DNA of 64,000 nt from Alteriqipengyuania halimionae (GTDB lineage Bacteria > Pseudomonadota > Alphaproteobacteria > Sphingomonadales > Sphingomonadaceae), in assembly GCF_009827575.1 (NCBI RefSeq), contig NZ_WTYR01000001.1:1178001-1242000 (forward strand), written 5' to 3'. The position numbers and the translations under genes are program-made. This document shows, piece by piece, positions 21,168 to 29,873 of the stretch. The notes under the pieces are model-generated. The model saw only the letters and a list, made by a program, of their open reading frames with translations. It was not told the origin of the DNA and searched no databases. Each line of letters opens with the position of its first letter. Positions within the stretch are counted from its first letter, which is position 1.

Positions 21168-21977
21168 TCAGCCCGCGGTGGTCGCCACCGCAGGAGCATG
21201 CCGCTCCATCAGGTCATAAGCGCGCTGATACCATTTGCTGCCGGGATAATTCGCGCCCAGCACCGCAGCGGCTTTCTGGGCTTCTTCCGGAACGCCCAGC
21301 GAAAGGTAGCTTTCTACCAGGCGATAAAGCGCTTCGGGTGCGTGGCTGGTGGTCTGGAAGTTTTCGACCACCTTGCGGAACCGCAGCGAGCTCGCCAGCC
21401 ATTTGCCGGTTGTCTGGTAATAGCGACCGATCTCCATCTCCTTGCCCGCCAGGTGATCATTTACCAGGTCGATCTTGAGACGTGCATCGGTGGCATAATC
21501 GGTCGCCGGATAGCGGCGCACGATTTCGCGCATGGCCGCCAGCGCCTGTTCGGTCACCTTCTGGTCGCGCGTCACATCGCTGATCTGCTCGTAATAGGAC
21601 AGCGCAATCAGGTAATACGCGTAGGGTGCGTCCTTGTTACCCGGATGGATCGAAAGGAAGCGCTGCGCGCTCTGAATCGCCTTGTTGTAATCGCGCGCGG
21701 TGTAATAGCTGAACGCGCTCATCAACTGGGCGCGGCGGGCCCAGGGCGAATAGGGATGCTGGCGCTCGACCTCGTCGAACAGCACTGCCGCATCGCGCGA
21801 AGCACCACGATCGAGGCGATCCTTGGCCGCCATATAAAGCGTTTCCACATCACGCGCCACGTAAGCGGTGTCCGACGGGCCGCTGCCTCCGCCACCGGCA
21901 CAGGCAGCGGTAAACAGGGTTGCGGAAGCGAGGACGGCAGCGCGAACGGCGCGCGCGGAAAGGAAACGCGATGTCAT
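21168..21977 (-). CDS. bamD: Outer membrane assembly lipoprotein BamD
   Basis: 269-aa BamD/ComL family lipoprotein of the beta-barrel assembly complex. Signal peptide with lipobox FTAAC, a Gly-rich linker, then tetratricopeptide repeats (LYMAAKDRLDRGASRDAAVLFDEV..., RFLSIHPGNKDAPYAYYLIALSYYEQI). ATG 21977 is the start nearest the signal peptide. In alphaproteobacteria bamD usually precedes recN; here the cyclase gene separates them. Confidence 0.95.
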   Translation of the reverse strand: MTSRFLSARAVRAAVLASATLFTAACAGGGGSGPSDTAYVARDVETLYMAAKDRLDRGASRDAAVLFDEVERQHPYSPWARRAQLMSAFSYYTARDYNKAIQSAQRFLSIHPGNKDAPYAYYLIALSYYEQISDVTRDQKVTEQALAAMREIVRRYPATDYATDARLKIDLVNDHLAGKEMEIGRYYQTTGKWLASSLRFRKVVENFQTTSHAPEALYRLVESYLSLGVPEEAQKAAAVLGANYPGSKWYQRAYDLMERHAPAVATTAG

Positions 21978-22044
21978 GGCGCGCCGTATAACCGCGCCCG
22001 GGCTGAACGCCAAGTGAAGGTTGGACCGCTTATGGGAATTGCGC

Positions 22045-23196
22045 TCAGGCGACCTGATCGACGCCTTCGGGGGCGTCCCACAGCAAGTGGCGCCGCTCGA
22101 GGAAGACGAGGTTCTTCGCCCGCACGATTTCGCCCTTGGTCTTGTAGCCGAGCAATTGTTCAGCATCGAGATGCGGGTTCACCGCAAGCACGCGCAATTC
22201 CTCGGAGCTGAAGTCGCTCAGGCCGCGTGCGCGCTCGGTGCCGTGCGTGTCGTAGATATGCAGCACATCGCCGCGACTGAAATCGCCGTCGATCGAGAGG
22301 ATATCCGATCGCATGATCGACCGTTCCCCGCTTTCGAGCGCATCGGCCACATCATCTTCGACCTTCAGGCTGCCAGCCATCTGCAGCCGGTTGGCAAGCC
22401 AGCGTTTCCACCCGGTATTGGGGGCATCGTGCGCGGGGAAGCGGCTGCAATCGCGCTTCCCATCGATCACGGTCGAGATCGGCTGATCGACCTCGCCATG
22501 CGCGATATAGGTGGTCACGCCCGCTTCCTGCGCGATGTTGGCCGCCATCAGCTTGGTCGTCATGCCACCGGTGCCGAGCGTGCTCTTGCCCTTCGTCGCT
22601 TCCATATAGGGCGCGACATCCTGCACTTCGCGCACGAGTTCGGCGCCCGGCTCGTCGGGATGGCGATCGTAGAGACCGTTGACCTCGGTCAGGATGATGA
22701 AATCCTTGGCGTCGACCATCTGCGCGACCTTGGCGGCGAGACGATCGTTGTCGCCGACGCGGATTTCCTCGGTCGTGATCGAATCGTTTTCGTTGACGAT
22801 CGGGACGACGCCCGCCTCGAGCAGGCGGTTCACAGTGTTGCGCGTATTGAGGAAGCGGCGGTGGTCCTCGAAATCGCCGAGCGTCAGCAGGACCTGCGCG
22901 ATATCCATATCGTATTCGTGGCCGACTTGCTTATAGGCGTTGAGCAGCGTCGGCATACCGCACGCTGCGGCCGCCTGTTTGTCGCTCACGCCAGCCGAAT
23001 CGGGGGTTTCGCCGACGGTGCGCAAGCCGAGCGCCACCGCGCCGCTGCTGCACAGGATCACGTTGATTCCCCGCTCGCGCATGCGCGCAATATCCTCGAG
23101 CAACCTCTGCATGAAGCCGAAACGGGGTGTCAGGCGATCGGAATTTGCAACCAGCGTTGAGCCAATTTTGATAACGATATTGTGTGTTTCAGTCAT
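22045..23196 (-). CDS. proB: Glutamate 5-kinase ProB
   Basis: 383-aa proline-pathway kinase: amino-acid kinase fold (VIKIGSTLV, SSGAVALG, NENDSI, DNDRLAAKVA, GTGGMTTKLMAA) followed by a C-terminal PUA domain (about 275-365). The start ATG follows a GAGAAG site at 23204-23209 that lies inside a predicted hairpin. Divergent to proC-proA. Confidence 0.95.
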   Translation of the reverse strand: MTETHNIVIKIGSTLVANSDRLTPRFGFMQRLLEDIARMRERGINVILCSSGAVALGLRTVGETPDSAGVSDKQAAAACGMPTLLNAYKQVGHEYDMDIAQVLLTLGDFEDHRRFLNTRNTVNRLLEAGVVPIVNENDSITTEEIRVGDNDRLAAKVAQMVDAKDFIILTEVNGLYDRHPDEPGAELVREVQDVAPYMEATKGKSTLGTGGMTTKLMAANIAQEAGVTTYIAHGEVDQPISTVIDGKRDCSRFPAHDAPNTGWKRWLANRLQMAGSLKVEDDVADALESGERSIMRSDILSIDGDFSRGDVLHIYDTHGTERARGLSDFSSEELRVLAVNPHLDAEQLLGYKTKGEIVRAKNLVFLERRHLLWDAPEGVDQVA

Positions 23197-23199
23197 AAT

Positions 23200-23234
23200 A
23201 TTACTTCTCGTATTGGCGAGCAGTGTTGAGTAAT
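23200..23234 (-). promoter_or_regulatory. Nested hairpin over the proB ribosome-binding site
   Basis: In the proB leader, ATTACT (23234-23229 on the minus strand) pairs with AGTAAT (23205-23200), enclosing an inner CTCG/CGAG stem. The GAGAAG Shine-Dalgarno sits in the 3' arm, and the proB ATG begins 4 nt after the stem. This could gate proB translation. It is a sequence observation only. Confidence 0.45.
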
Positions 23235-23385
23235 GTGGCACAAGCCTAACGGACCAGGTGCGCCAGAACAACCGGTGGATTTTATTTTATCGGTGTGTTA
23301 TAAAATATCCAACTCAAGCGCAGACCCCATCGGCCGGCGCTTTGCCACCGAATAGAAACAGGAGTCGGATATCTTTCACAACATT

Positions 23386-24156
23386 TTGCTAATCGGTTGC
23401 GGAAAAATGGGCAGTGCGCTGCTCGAATACTGGAACAAGGGTGACGAAAAATTTATCATCGTCGATCCTTTTCTCGAAACCGCGCCGGATAATACGCGGC
23501 TTGTGAAATCGCGCGAAGAGATTTCGAGCGAACAATTCGATCTCATTATTGTCGCGATCAAGCCGCAGATGGTGGAACAGGAGCTTCCGGCCTACTCGAC
23601 CATGCTTTCGGGCAAGGGATATGTCCTCTCGATCGCCGCCGGCACTTCGATCGTCCGCCTTTCTGGCGCCATGTCGGGCGCACCGATCATCCGCGTGATG
23701 CCCAATCTGCCTGCCGCAATCGGCAAGGGCACCAGCAGCCTCGTGGCCGGCCTCGGCGTCAACGACAAGCACCGCAGCCACGCCGTCGAACTGATGGAGC
23801 GCACCGGCACCGTGCTTGAAGTCGAGAGCGAGGACATGCTCGATCGTGCCACCGCCGTTGCAGGCTCGGGCCCCGGCTATGTGTTCGAAATCGCGCGCAT
23901 GTACGTCGCCGCCGCCGAAGAGCTCGGCTTTTCGCGCGAAGACGCCCGCACCCTGGTGCTCGGCACGATCGAAGGCACCATTGCCATGGCAATCGCCGAT
24001 GACGAGACCTCGCTCGAGACGCTGCGCGACAACGTGACCAGCAAGGGCGGCACCACCGCTGCCGGGCTCGAAGCGCTCAACGGCGACGACGCCCTCTCCG
24101 CCAAGATGCGCGACACGCTTACCGCCGCTTACGACCGGGCGCGCGAACTGCGCTGA
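23386..24156 (+). CDS. proC: Pyrroline-5-carboxylate reductase ProC
   Basis: 256-aa enzyme of the last proline step: NADPH-binding LLIGCGKMG, the IIRVMPNLP motif, VAGSGPGYVFEI, and the C-terminal VTSKGGTTAAGLEAL signature. The start is unusual. No in-frame ATG or GTG lies between the upstream TAG (23353) and the Rossmann motif. TTG 23386 is given here, but AGGAG (23360-23364) is ideally spaced for an ATC at 23371, and that start would restore the usual length of the first beta strand. Confidence 0.93.
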   Translation: MLIGCGKMGSALLEYWNKGDEKFIIVDPFLETAPDNTRLVKSREEISSEQFDLIIVAIKPQMVEQELPAYSTMLSGKGYVLSIAAGTSIVRLSGAMSGAPIIRVMPNLPAAIGKGTSSLVAGLGVNDKHRSHAVELMERTGTVLEVESEDMLDRATAVAGSGPGYVFEIARMYVAAAEELGFSREDARTLVLGTIEGTIAMAIADDETSLETLRDNVTSKGGTTAAGLEALNGDDALSAKMRDTLTAAYDRARELR

Positions 24157-24164
24157 CGTCCGGG

Positions 24165-24193
24165 TTTTCCGGAACCCCGTCTTTTCCGGAACC
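24165..24193 (+). repeat. Short direct repeat between proC and proA
   Basis: TTTTCCGGAACC occurs twice (24165-24176 and 24182-24193), 5 bp apart. The first copy can also fold as a GGGTT/AACCC hairpin. It lies in the 81-bp proC-proA gap. Significance is unknown; it could be an RNA processing or attenuation element. Confidence 0.5.
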
Positions 24194-24237
24194 GTCGCCG
24201 CCGCGACCCGTCGTAAGCATAGACCCAAGAGGATTAC

Positions 24238-25503
24238 ATGACTGACCAGACCATCGACCCCCAGATCCACATCCACGAACTCGGCCAGCGCGCCCGCAAG
24301 GCAGCCCGCGGCCTGCTCACCGCCTCGACCGAGGCGAAGAACACCGCGCTCCGCGAAGCCGCTAAGGCCCTGCGCGACGCCACTCCCGAATTGCTTGAAG
24401 CCAACGGCAAGGACGTCGACAGCGTGCGCGGCAAGAAGCCCGACAGCTTCATCGATCGCCTCGCGCTCGACGAAGACCGCGTGGAAGGCATGGCCAGCGC
24501 GCTCGAACAGATCGCCGAACTGCCCGATCCGGTCGGCCGCCAGCTCGCCCAGTTCGATCGTCCCAACGGCCTCAAGATCGAGCGCGTCGCCGTGCCGATC
24601 GGGGTGATCGGGATGATCTACGAATCACGCCCCAATGTCGGCGCCGATGCCAGCGCGCTGTGCCTCAAATCGGGCAATGCAGTGATCCTGCGCGGGGGCA
24701 GCGAAAGCCGCCATTCGACCCGTGTGATCGTCGATTGCATGCAGAAAGGGCTCGACGCCGCCGGCCTCCCCGCCGATGCCGTGCAGACCGTGCGCACCAC
24801 CGATCGCGCCGCCGTTGCCGCGCTGCTCCAGGCCGATGAATTCGTCGACCTTGTAATCCCGCGCGGTGGCCGCGGCCTCGTCGAACTGGTCCGCGACCAG
24901 GCGAGCGTCCCCACCCTCCTCCACCTCGATGGCAATTGCCATTCCTACGTCCACGAAGCCGCCGATCTCGACAAGGCGGCCGAGGTGATCCGCAACGCCA
25001 AGCTGCGCCGCACCGGCGTCTGCGGCGCGACCGAAAGCATCGTGATCGACCGCGCGGTGGCCGACAGCGCCGTGCCCAAGATCGTCGAGGCGATGGGCAG
25101 CGATTGCGAATTGCGCGGTGACGAAGCCGCCGTTGCGATCGACGACCGCATCAAGCCGGCCTTGGACGAAGACTGGAACACCGAATATCTCGACCAGATC
25201 GCCAGCGTGAAGGTCGTCGACGGCCTCGACGAGGCGATCGAGTGGGTGGACGAGCACTCCAGCCACCACACCGACGCGATCATGACCGAAGACGCCGACG
25301 CCGCGCGCAAGTTCATGACCAGCATCGACAGCGCGATCCTGATGCACAATGCCTCCACCCAGTTCGCCGATGGCGGCGAATTCGGCATGGGCGCGGAAAT
25401 CGGCATCGCCACCGGCAAGATGCACGCCCGCGGTCCGGTCGGCCTCGAACAGCTGACCAGCTTCAAGTACCTCGTGCATGGGTCGGGCCAGACGCGGCCC
25501 TGA
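24238..25503 (+). CDS. proA: Gamma-glutamyl phosphate reductase ProA
   Basis: 421-aa aldehyde-dehydrogenase-fold enzyme that reduces glutamyl-5-phosphate to the semialdehyde. Conserved [15 protein letters not shown], the nucleotide-binding [14 protein letters not shown], catalytic Cys in [11 protein letters not shown], and [17 protein letters not shown] are all seen. It is downstream of proC and followed by a strong terminator. Confidence 0.97.
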   Translation: MTDQTIDPQIHIHELGQRARKAARGLLTASTEAKNTALREAAKALRDATPELLEANGKDVDSVRGKKPDSFIDRLALDEDRVEGMASALEQIAELPDPVGRQLAQFDRPNGLKIERVAVPIGVIGMIYESRPNVGADASALCLKSGNAVILRGGSESRHSTRVIVDCMQKGLDAAGLPADAVQTVRTTDRAAVAALLQADEFVDLVIPRGGRGLVELVRDQASVPTLLHLDGNCHSYVHEAADLDKAAEVIRNAKLRRTGVCGATESIVIDRAVADSAVPKIVEAMGSDCELRGDEAAVAIDDRIKPALDEDWNTEYLDQIASVKVVDGLDEAIEWVDEHSSHHTDAIMTEDADAARKFMTSIDSAILMHNASTQFADGGEFGMGAEIGIATGKMHARGPVGLEQLTSFKYLVHGSGQTRP

Positions 25504-25523
25504 TCGCGCGATCCGAGACGCTC

Positions 25524-25560
25524 AAGCCGCCGATGCCGCACCAGGCGTCGGCGGCTTTTT
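25524..25560 (+). terminator. Rho-independent terminator after proA
   Basis: A perfect 10-bp stem AAGCCGCCGA (25524-25533) / TCGGCGGCTT (25548-25557) with a 14-nt loop, ending in a run of five T (25556-25560). It is 21 bp after the proA stop. Confidence 0.88.
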
Positions 25561-25663
25561 CATTGGCGAACCGGGAGGAATGGCGCGTTGCAGCGGTTCA
25601 CGGGACGCTCCCCGCGGCGGAAGGATTAAACAAAGCTTAGACCTTCCCTGGTACAACGTCCCG

Positions 25664-26848
25664 ATGGACAAGGTCACTGCCTTCCTTCGCAACGCCGCGA
25701 TTCCGGATCTGCCGGAGGACGTCCGTTCCGATTTCGTCGTCGCGAATGCCACCACGGTGCAAAAACAGGGGCGCTGGCTGTTTGTCGGATTGCTGGTGAC
25801 CTGCCTTTTCGCCGCTCTCGCAACGCCCGAGCGTGCGGGCTGGTTCGTGCGCTGGGGCCTGCCGGGCCTGATGGCGGTCTATTGCGCCATGGGAATGAAC
25901 TCCCTCTTCCGTGATTACCAGTTCCAGCAGAAGCCCTGGCGAGCCGAACGTTTCATTATCGCGAGCTGGAAATCGTCGCTGATCGGCGCGCTGATCTCCA
26001 CCAGCTGGGCGATCGCCTCCTGGTTCGCCGCCGATCCCGGCGAGCGGCTGCATTATCCTGTCATGCTCGTCATGGGATCGCTCGCCACGGCCTATTGCAT
26101 GGCGAGTATCCGCCCGGCGGCGGCGACGCATCTGGTGATCGACATCGGGGCCATTGCGATCCTCATGCTGCTGACCGGTTCGACCCTCGACATGGCGGCC
26201 GCCGTCAGCCTGTGCATCGCTGGGCTGTTCCAGTGGCGGATGATCAACGAGCATCACAACCAGGTGGTCGAGCTGCTGCTGCTCAAGCGGCACAGCCAGG
26301 CGCTCGCGCAGACCGACCCGCTCACCGGCCTCCTCAATCGCCGCGCGCTGCTCGACTTCGCCGGCCGGCTGGCTGCGCGGGACGGGGTATCGCGGCTGCT
26401 CATCGTCGATATCGACTGCTTCAAGGTCATCAACGATGCGCATGGACACGAATGCGGCGACAGCGTGCTGCAGGAAGTCGCCCGCCTGATCGATTCCCAC
26501 GCGGGCGAGAATGTCGGCGCCGCCAGGCTCGGGGGCGAGGAATTCGCCCTGCTCGGCACCACCGACGCGCTGCGTTCGGGCACGGCGAGCCAGCTCCTCA
26601 CCGACATCCGCGAGGCCGCGATGCCCCATGGCGGGCAGGTGACGATCAGCATCGGCGTGGCCGATGGCCCGCTGGAAGACGACGCCGCATGGCGCGCGCT
26701 TTACCGGAGCGCGGACACCGCGCTCTACGCCGCCAAGCGCCGTGGCCGCGACCGGGTCGTCCACGCCCGCGAGCTGGAAAATGCGGAGCGGCACCGGGCC
26801 GAAAGCCTGGCCGCGCAAGGGAACCTGCCGGAGAGCAAGGTCGCCTAG
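25664..26848 (+). CDS. Membrane-bound diguanylate cyclase (GGEEF), paralogue 2
   Basis: 394 aa: six predicted transmembrane helices in about residues 37-200, then a GGDEF domain (DPLTGLLNRRAL, DIDCFKVINDAHGH, active-site RLGGEEF). The GGDEF part shares long similar stretches with the cyclase at 19989, including MPHGGQVTISIGVADGPL, so the two are likely paralogues. ATG 25664 follows the proA terminator and lies just before the first conserved segment. Confidence 0.92.
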   Translation: MDKVTAFLRNAAIPDLPEDVRSDFVVANATTVQKQGRWLFVGLLVTCLFAALATPERAGWFVRWGLPGLMAVYCAMGMNSLFRDYQFQQKPWRAERFIIASWKSSLIGALISTSWAIASWFAADPGERLHYPVMLVMGSLATAYCMASIRPAAATHLVIDIGAIAILMLLTGSTLDMAAAVSLCIAGLFQWRMINEHHNQVVELLLLKRHSQALAQTDPLTGLLNRRALLDFAGRLAARDGVSRLLIVDIDCFKVINDAHGHECGDSVLQEVARLIDSHAGENVGAARLGGEEFALLGTTDALRSGTASQLLTDIREAAMPHGGQVTISIGVADGPLEDDAAWRALYRSADTALYAAKRRGRDRVVHARELENAERHRAESLAAQGNLPESKVA

Positions 26849-26894
26849 CGCGCCTCATTTTCCTACACGCGCGTTTTCTGCTCCAAGCTGGCGG

Positions 26895-27740
26895 ATGACT
26901 CGCAAGAAAGACCCCCGCACCACCCGTCGCTCCGTCGCCGAAATGGCGGCGGAGGGGCATGCCCTCCCCACATTCGAGCCCGTGCCGCGCAAATACCGCC
27001 ACGATGGCTGGACGCCCGATCGCCAGCGCGCCTTCATCGCCGCGCTCGCCGATACCGGCAGCGTCAAGCGCGCCGCGATGCATGTCAATATGAGCCCCGA
27101 GGGCGCCTATTACCTGCGCCGCCAGCGCGGCTCGGAAAGCTTCCGCCGCGCCTGGGAAGCCGCGCTCGATTTCGGCGTCCAGCGGCTCAAGGACGAAGCC
27201 TTCGACCGCGCGCTGAACGGCCAGCTCTCCCCCGTCTTCGTCGGCGGCAAGCTGAAAGGCTTCCGCCGCGTGAAGAACGACCGCCTGCTGATGTTCTGCC
27301 TAAGGATGAACGCGCGCGGCGAAGACGGCCGCCGCCTCTCCGCCAGCTATTTCGATCCCGCTGCGGACAGGTTGTCGGGGAGCGCCCTGCCCTCAAGCAG
27401 CGAAGCGGTAGGGCCACAAGGAATCTCATACACCGTCCCCGTCCCCACGCGCGCGGAGAAGGACGACATCAACGCCGCGATGATCGAGCATTTCGACCCG
27501 GTGGCGATGACCCTGCCCGAAATCGAGGCGATGCAGGCCGAGCTAGCCCAACTCGCCGCCCGCCGCCGCGCCGAGGAGGACGGCCCACCCGAAACGGACA
27601 TGGAAACCGACTTCGTGATGGTCCGCGACGGCGATTTCAAAGCCGTCGGCGAACTCGAAGACCTGATCGGCGAAGAGGACGAACTGGGCCAGTTCAACGA
27701 GAACGAGGACGACTGGCGAACGCTCGACGCAGGCGAGTAG
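26895..27740 (+). CDS. HTH protein, terminase-small-subunit-like N-terminus; unknown function
   Basis: 281-aa protein. Residues about 40-105 (WTPDRQRAFIAALADTGSV, then RAAMHVNMSPEGAYYLRRQ, then FRRAWEAALDFG) have the look of the helix-turn-helix region of phage small terminases and related DNA-binding proteins. The C-terminal third is acidic and low-complexity. No other phage gene is near, so it is probably a domesticated chromosomal gene. Base composition matches the host. Confidence 0.75.
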   Translation: MTRKKDPRTTRRSVAEMAAEGHALPTFEPVPRKYRHDGWTPDRQRAFIAALADTGSVKRAAMHVNMSPEGAYYLRRQRGSESFRRAWEAALDFGVQRLKDEAFDRALNGQLSPVFVGGKLKGFRRVKNDRLLMFCLRMNARGEDGRRLSASYFDPAADRLSGSALPSSSEAVGPQGISYTVPVPTRAEKDDINAAMIEHFDPVAMTLPEIEAMQAELAQLAARRRAEEDGPPETDMETDFVMVRDGDFKAVGELEDLIGEEDELGQFNENEDDWRTLDAGE

Positions 27741-27835
27741 GCAGCGCCGCCGCGACTGGGCCCGCCTCTCCGACCCAAAAATCCCCTTGCGCCCGCTAGG
27801 CCTTCGTCAGCTACACAGAGCTGCGCGCCCGCGAC

Positions 27836-28114
27836 TTGGACGAAAAGCCCGCCATCCCCTTCTACCTCCAGCCCCACGCGGGCGACCCGCCCCGCGAAAA
27901 CTGGTGGGACGCCCCCGTCGACTGGCTCCTCACCCGCCGCGACCGCTGGCAACGCGAGGCCGCCGAGCGCGCGGCGGAGGCGGAGGGCAAGAGCGCCGCG
28001 CTACCGCCACCGGATAGGCGCAGGAGGGATGAGCCGGAGGTGGAGGATGAGGATGAGGATGAGGATGAGCGCGCGGCGGTTGTCAGGCGGCTCAAGGACC
28101 GACGCTGGCGGTAA
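27836..28114 (+). CDS. Small charged protein with DE repeat
   Basis: 92-aa reading frame from a TTG at 27836. A Trp/Pro-rich first half (IPFYLQPHAGDPPRENWWDAP) is followed by an Arg/Glu/Ala-rich helix and then an acidic repeat encoded by GAGGAT units. It sits 95 bp after the HTH gene on the same strand. No family is recognised. The start is uncertain because no ATG is present and the ribosome-binding site is weak. Confidence 0.55.
   Translation: MDEKPAIPFYLQPHAGDPPRENWWDAPVDWLLTRRDRWQREAAERAAEAEGKSAALPPPDRRRRDEPEVEDEDEDEDERAAVVRRLKDRRWR
28043..28069 (+). repeat. In-frame hexanucleotide tandem repeat (GAGGAT)4 GAG
   Basis: Four perfect GAGGAT units plus GAG encode an alternating Glu-Asp run near the C-terminus of the small charged protein. 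Because the unit is 6 bp, slippage would change length without frameshift. Confidence 0.9.
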
Positions 28115-28263
28115 CGGGTAGGTTGAGCAAAGCCCGAAGCCGGAAAGGGAGGCAAGGGCATCGGGCAAGCGATCGAACAGAGCTCGCAGTGGCGCTCAAT
28201 AAAGAATGCGGATCGAGGCAAAGTTCGAGCCAAAGCTGCCAAATACTTTCTGTCTAAAACCGC
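28115..28263. other. Boundary region between core genes and the AT-rich four-gene unit
   Basis: 149 bp with no supported gene. A reading frame ending at the TAG at 28265-28267 codes for a lysine-rich tail (RGKVRAKAAKYFLSKTA) that looks protein-like, but its frame has no ATG, GTG or TTG after the preceding stop. It may be a gene remnant at the island edge. No convincing direct repeat with the other edge (about 31516-31599) was found by eye. Confidence 0.4.
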
Positions 28264-28755
28264 CTAGTCCTCAAAATATGCGATCCCAATGGTTGGCAAA
28301 AATCCACCAGCATCTCGCATCAACTCATATGCTGCAAACGCTTCGACAGGGACTATAAGGCCAACCCGAACGGCCATTTTCAACAATCTAAGAGAACCAA
28401 GAACCCTCTCCTCGCCCAAAAATTCTGTAGCCTTCGCGCGACCGCGCCGATCATCACAACAAATTGAAGATTGCCCATCGAGATTAGCAAGTAAAATACA
28501 TTCCGATTCACCGTCGCCCAATTTTTTCTCATCAACGAAATTTAGGACCTCATCAACATCAAGCTGATTGTCCTCAAGGTATTCGAGATCACCATCAGTA
28601 TGGAGGCTGGCAATAGCCAATGCACAATGCTCCGAACACTCTCCTCCAACTATCGGGCCAACTTGAATGTGTAAGTCTGGAATACAACAAACCAGTCGGA
28701 GCACCCCACCGTTGTGAAGGTTTATGATTGAACAAGCGTCCAATATAACATTCAC
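28264..28755 (-). CDS. PIN-domain protein (DUF3368-like), putative RNase effector
   Basis: 163 aa with a PIN-like arrangement: Asp6 in ILDACSIINL, Glu83/Glu85 in LGDGESECILLA, Asp101/Asp102 in CCDDRRGR, then the VLGSLRLLKMAVRVGLIVP segment typical of DUF3368 PIN proteins. Such proteins are often ribonuclease toxins of toxin-antitoxin pairs. It starts at GTG 28755, overlapping the ImmA/IrrE gene stop by 4 nt, and is last in the four-gene unit. The gene is AT-rich. RNase activity is inferred from the family. Confidence 0.78.
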   Translation of the reverse strand: MNVILDACSIINLHNGGVLRLVCCIPDLHIQVGPIVGGECSEHCALAIASLHTDGDLEYLEDNQLDVDEVLNFVDEKKLGDGESECILLANLDGQSSICCDDRRGRAKATEFLGEERVLGSLRLLKMAVRVGLIVPVEAFAAYELMRDAGGFLPTIGIAYFED

Positions 28756-29873
28756 GATGCTCGTGCCTGTTGAGCAAAAATCTCACCAATCGAATACCCA
28801 AAGCTATTGGAGACCCAACCGATCGAAGTTTCTCCGGTGTTGACGGCTCTCAAAATTGCATCCGATAACAAGGAAGGGATGCGGGGTATGGGGACCTTTT
28901 GCCTCGGGCTGATATTCAGAATATCGGCACGCTTTTCGGGAGAACCAAATTCCTCCCGAAGATAGCGACTCAAAGAAAACGTTAATCCTTCTGGAATCAA
29001 ACCAAGAGCTTCAAGCCTCAATCCAGCTACATCAAAGCTAACTCCGAAGAAGCGCGCTATATACAGGATCTCTCGATCAGTTATCTTGCCTTCCACCATA
29101 ATTTTTTGATCGGCAAGAAACGCCAAAAACTTGCCGACACCAGTGTCAGGTAACAATAAACAAGATGAGAACGCGTCTACGAATGCTTCCGATTTTCGCG
29201 ATTTCCCGAAAGATCCGATATCCCTCGACCGTTCGAACTTCGCAAATTCGCCGTCAACATGATCAGTGACAATATGTCCGAATTCATGGCCGAGGGTAAA
29301 AAGCATACGCCCAGAAAATCGAGGCGACACGAATATGAAACAGTAATTGCCAGCAATTAGAGAGACGCCTTCATACCGAGTATGTTCAATGGGCGAGACG
29401 ATAAGCCCCTCAAGCTGGTTCAATTTCATCCCTAAGTCAGCGAGCGGTCCATCCACATTCGCGGGATCAATCAACAGCCTAGCGACTTTAGACGAACGGT
29501 CGGCGGCTGGATAAGTCCGTTGCTCATTTTGAAAACCACCGAGCCAACGAGGGGGCGAAGTCCGCTCAGGCAATAACTCTAAGCTAGCCTTTACGAAAAG
29601 AGCGATCCTCTCAACAGTGATATCATATTCGGCAGACGAATCTCGCGCACTCCGAAATAACGGAGAAATTGAATTATTCTCTACCTTCGAGGAATCAGTA
29701 AATATTTGAATTGGCAATCTTAAGCCAGCACATATTTGTCGTAATTCCGCGACGGTGGCTTTGGCGCCTCCAATTATCTCGCTCGCGCGTTGCCGGCCCA
29801 AAGCAGTCTTTGACACCAAGGAATCGCGAGAAATTCGCAGATCTCGCAAACGATCGGCGAGAACTTGACTCAT
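28752..29873 (-). CDS. XRE-HTH ImmA/IrrE-family metallopeptidase
   Basis: 373 aa. An N-terminal XRE-like HTH (about 5-55: LADRLRDLRISRDSLVS, then GRQRASEIIGG) is followed by an ImmA/IrrE (COG2856) zinc peptidase domain with LGHEFGHIV (HExxH at 196-200) and the downstream acidic helix SEAFVDAFSSCLLLP that supplies the third ligand. In this family the peptidase cleaves repressors or antitoxins after stress; here the HTH is fused, so it may be its own regulator. ATG 29873 overlaps the previous stop by 4 nt. A PIN protein immediately downstream is a recurrent partner of COG2856 proteins. Confidence 0.85.
   Translation of the reverse strand: MSQVLADRLRDLRISRDSLVSKTALGRQRASEIIGGAKATVAELRQICAGLRLPIQIFTDSSKVENNSISPLFRSARDSSAEYDITVERIALFVKASLELLPERTSPPRWLGGFQNEQRTYPAADRSSKVARLLIDPANVDGPLADLGMKLNQLEGLIVSPIEHTRYEGVSLIAGNYCFIFVSPRFSGRMLFTLGHEFGHIVTDHVDGEFAKFERSRDIGSFGKSRKSEAFVDAFSSCLLLPDTGVGKFLAFLADQKIMVEGKITDREILYIARFFGVSFDVAGLRLEALGLIPEGLTFSLSRYLREEFGSPEKRADILNISPRQKVPIPRIPSLLSDAILRAVNTGETSIGWVSNSFGYSIGEIFAQQARAS

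Noticed and set aside
28129-28267. Small plus-strand gene ending RGKVRAKAAKYFLSKTA
   Set aside because: No ATG, GTG or TTG after the preceding in-frame TGA and no ribosome-binding site; kept only as a possible remnant.
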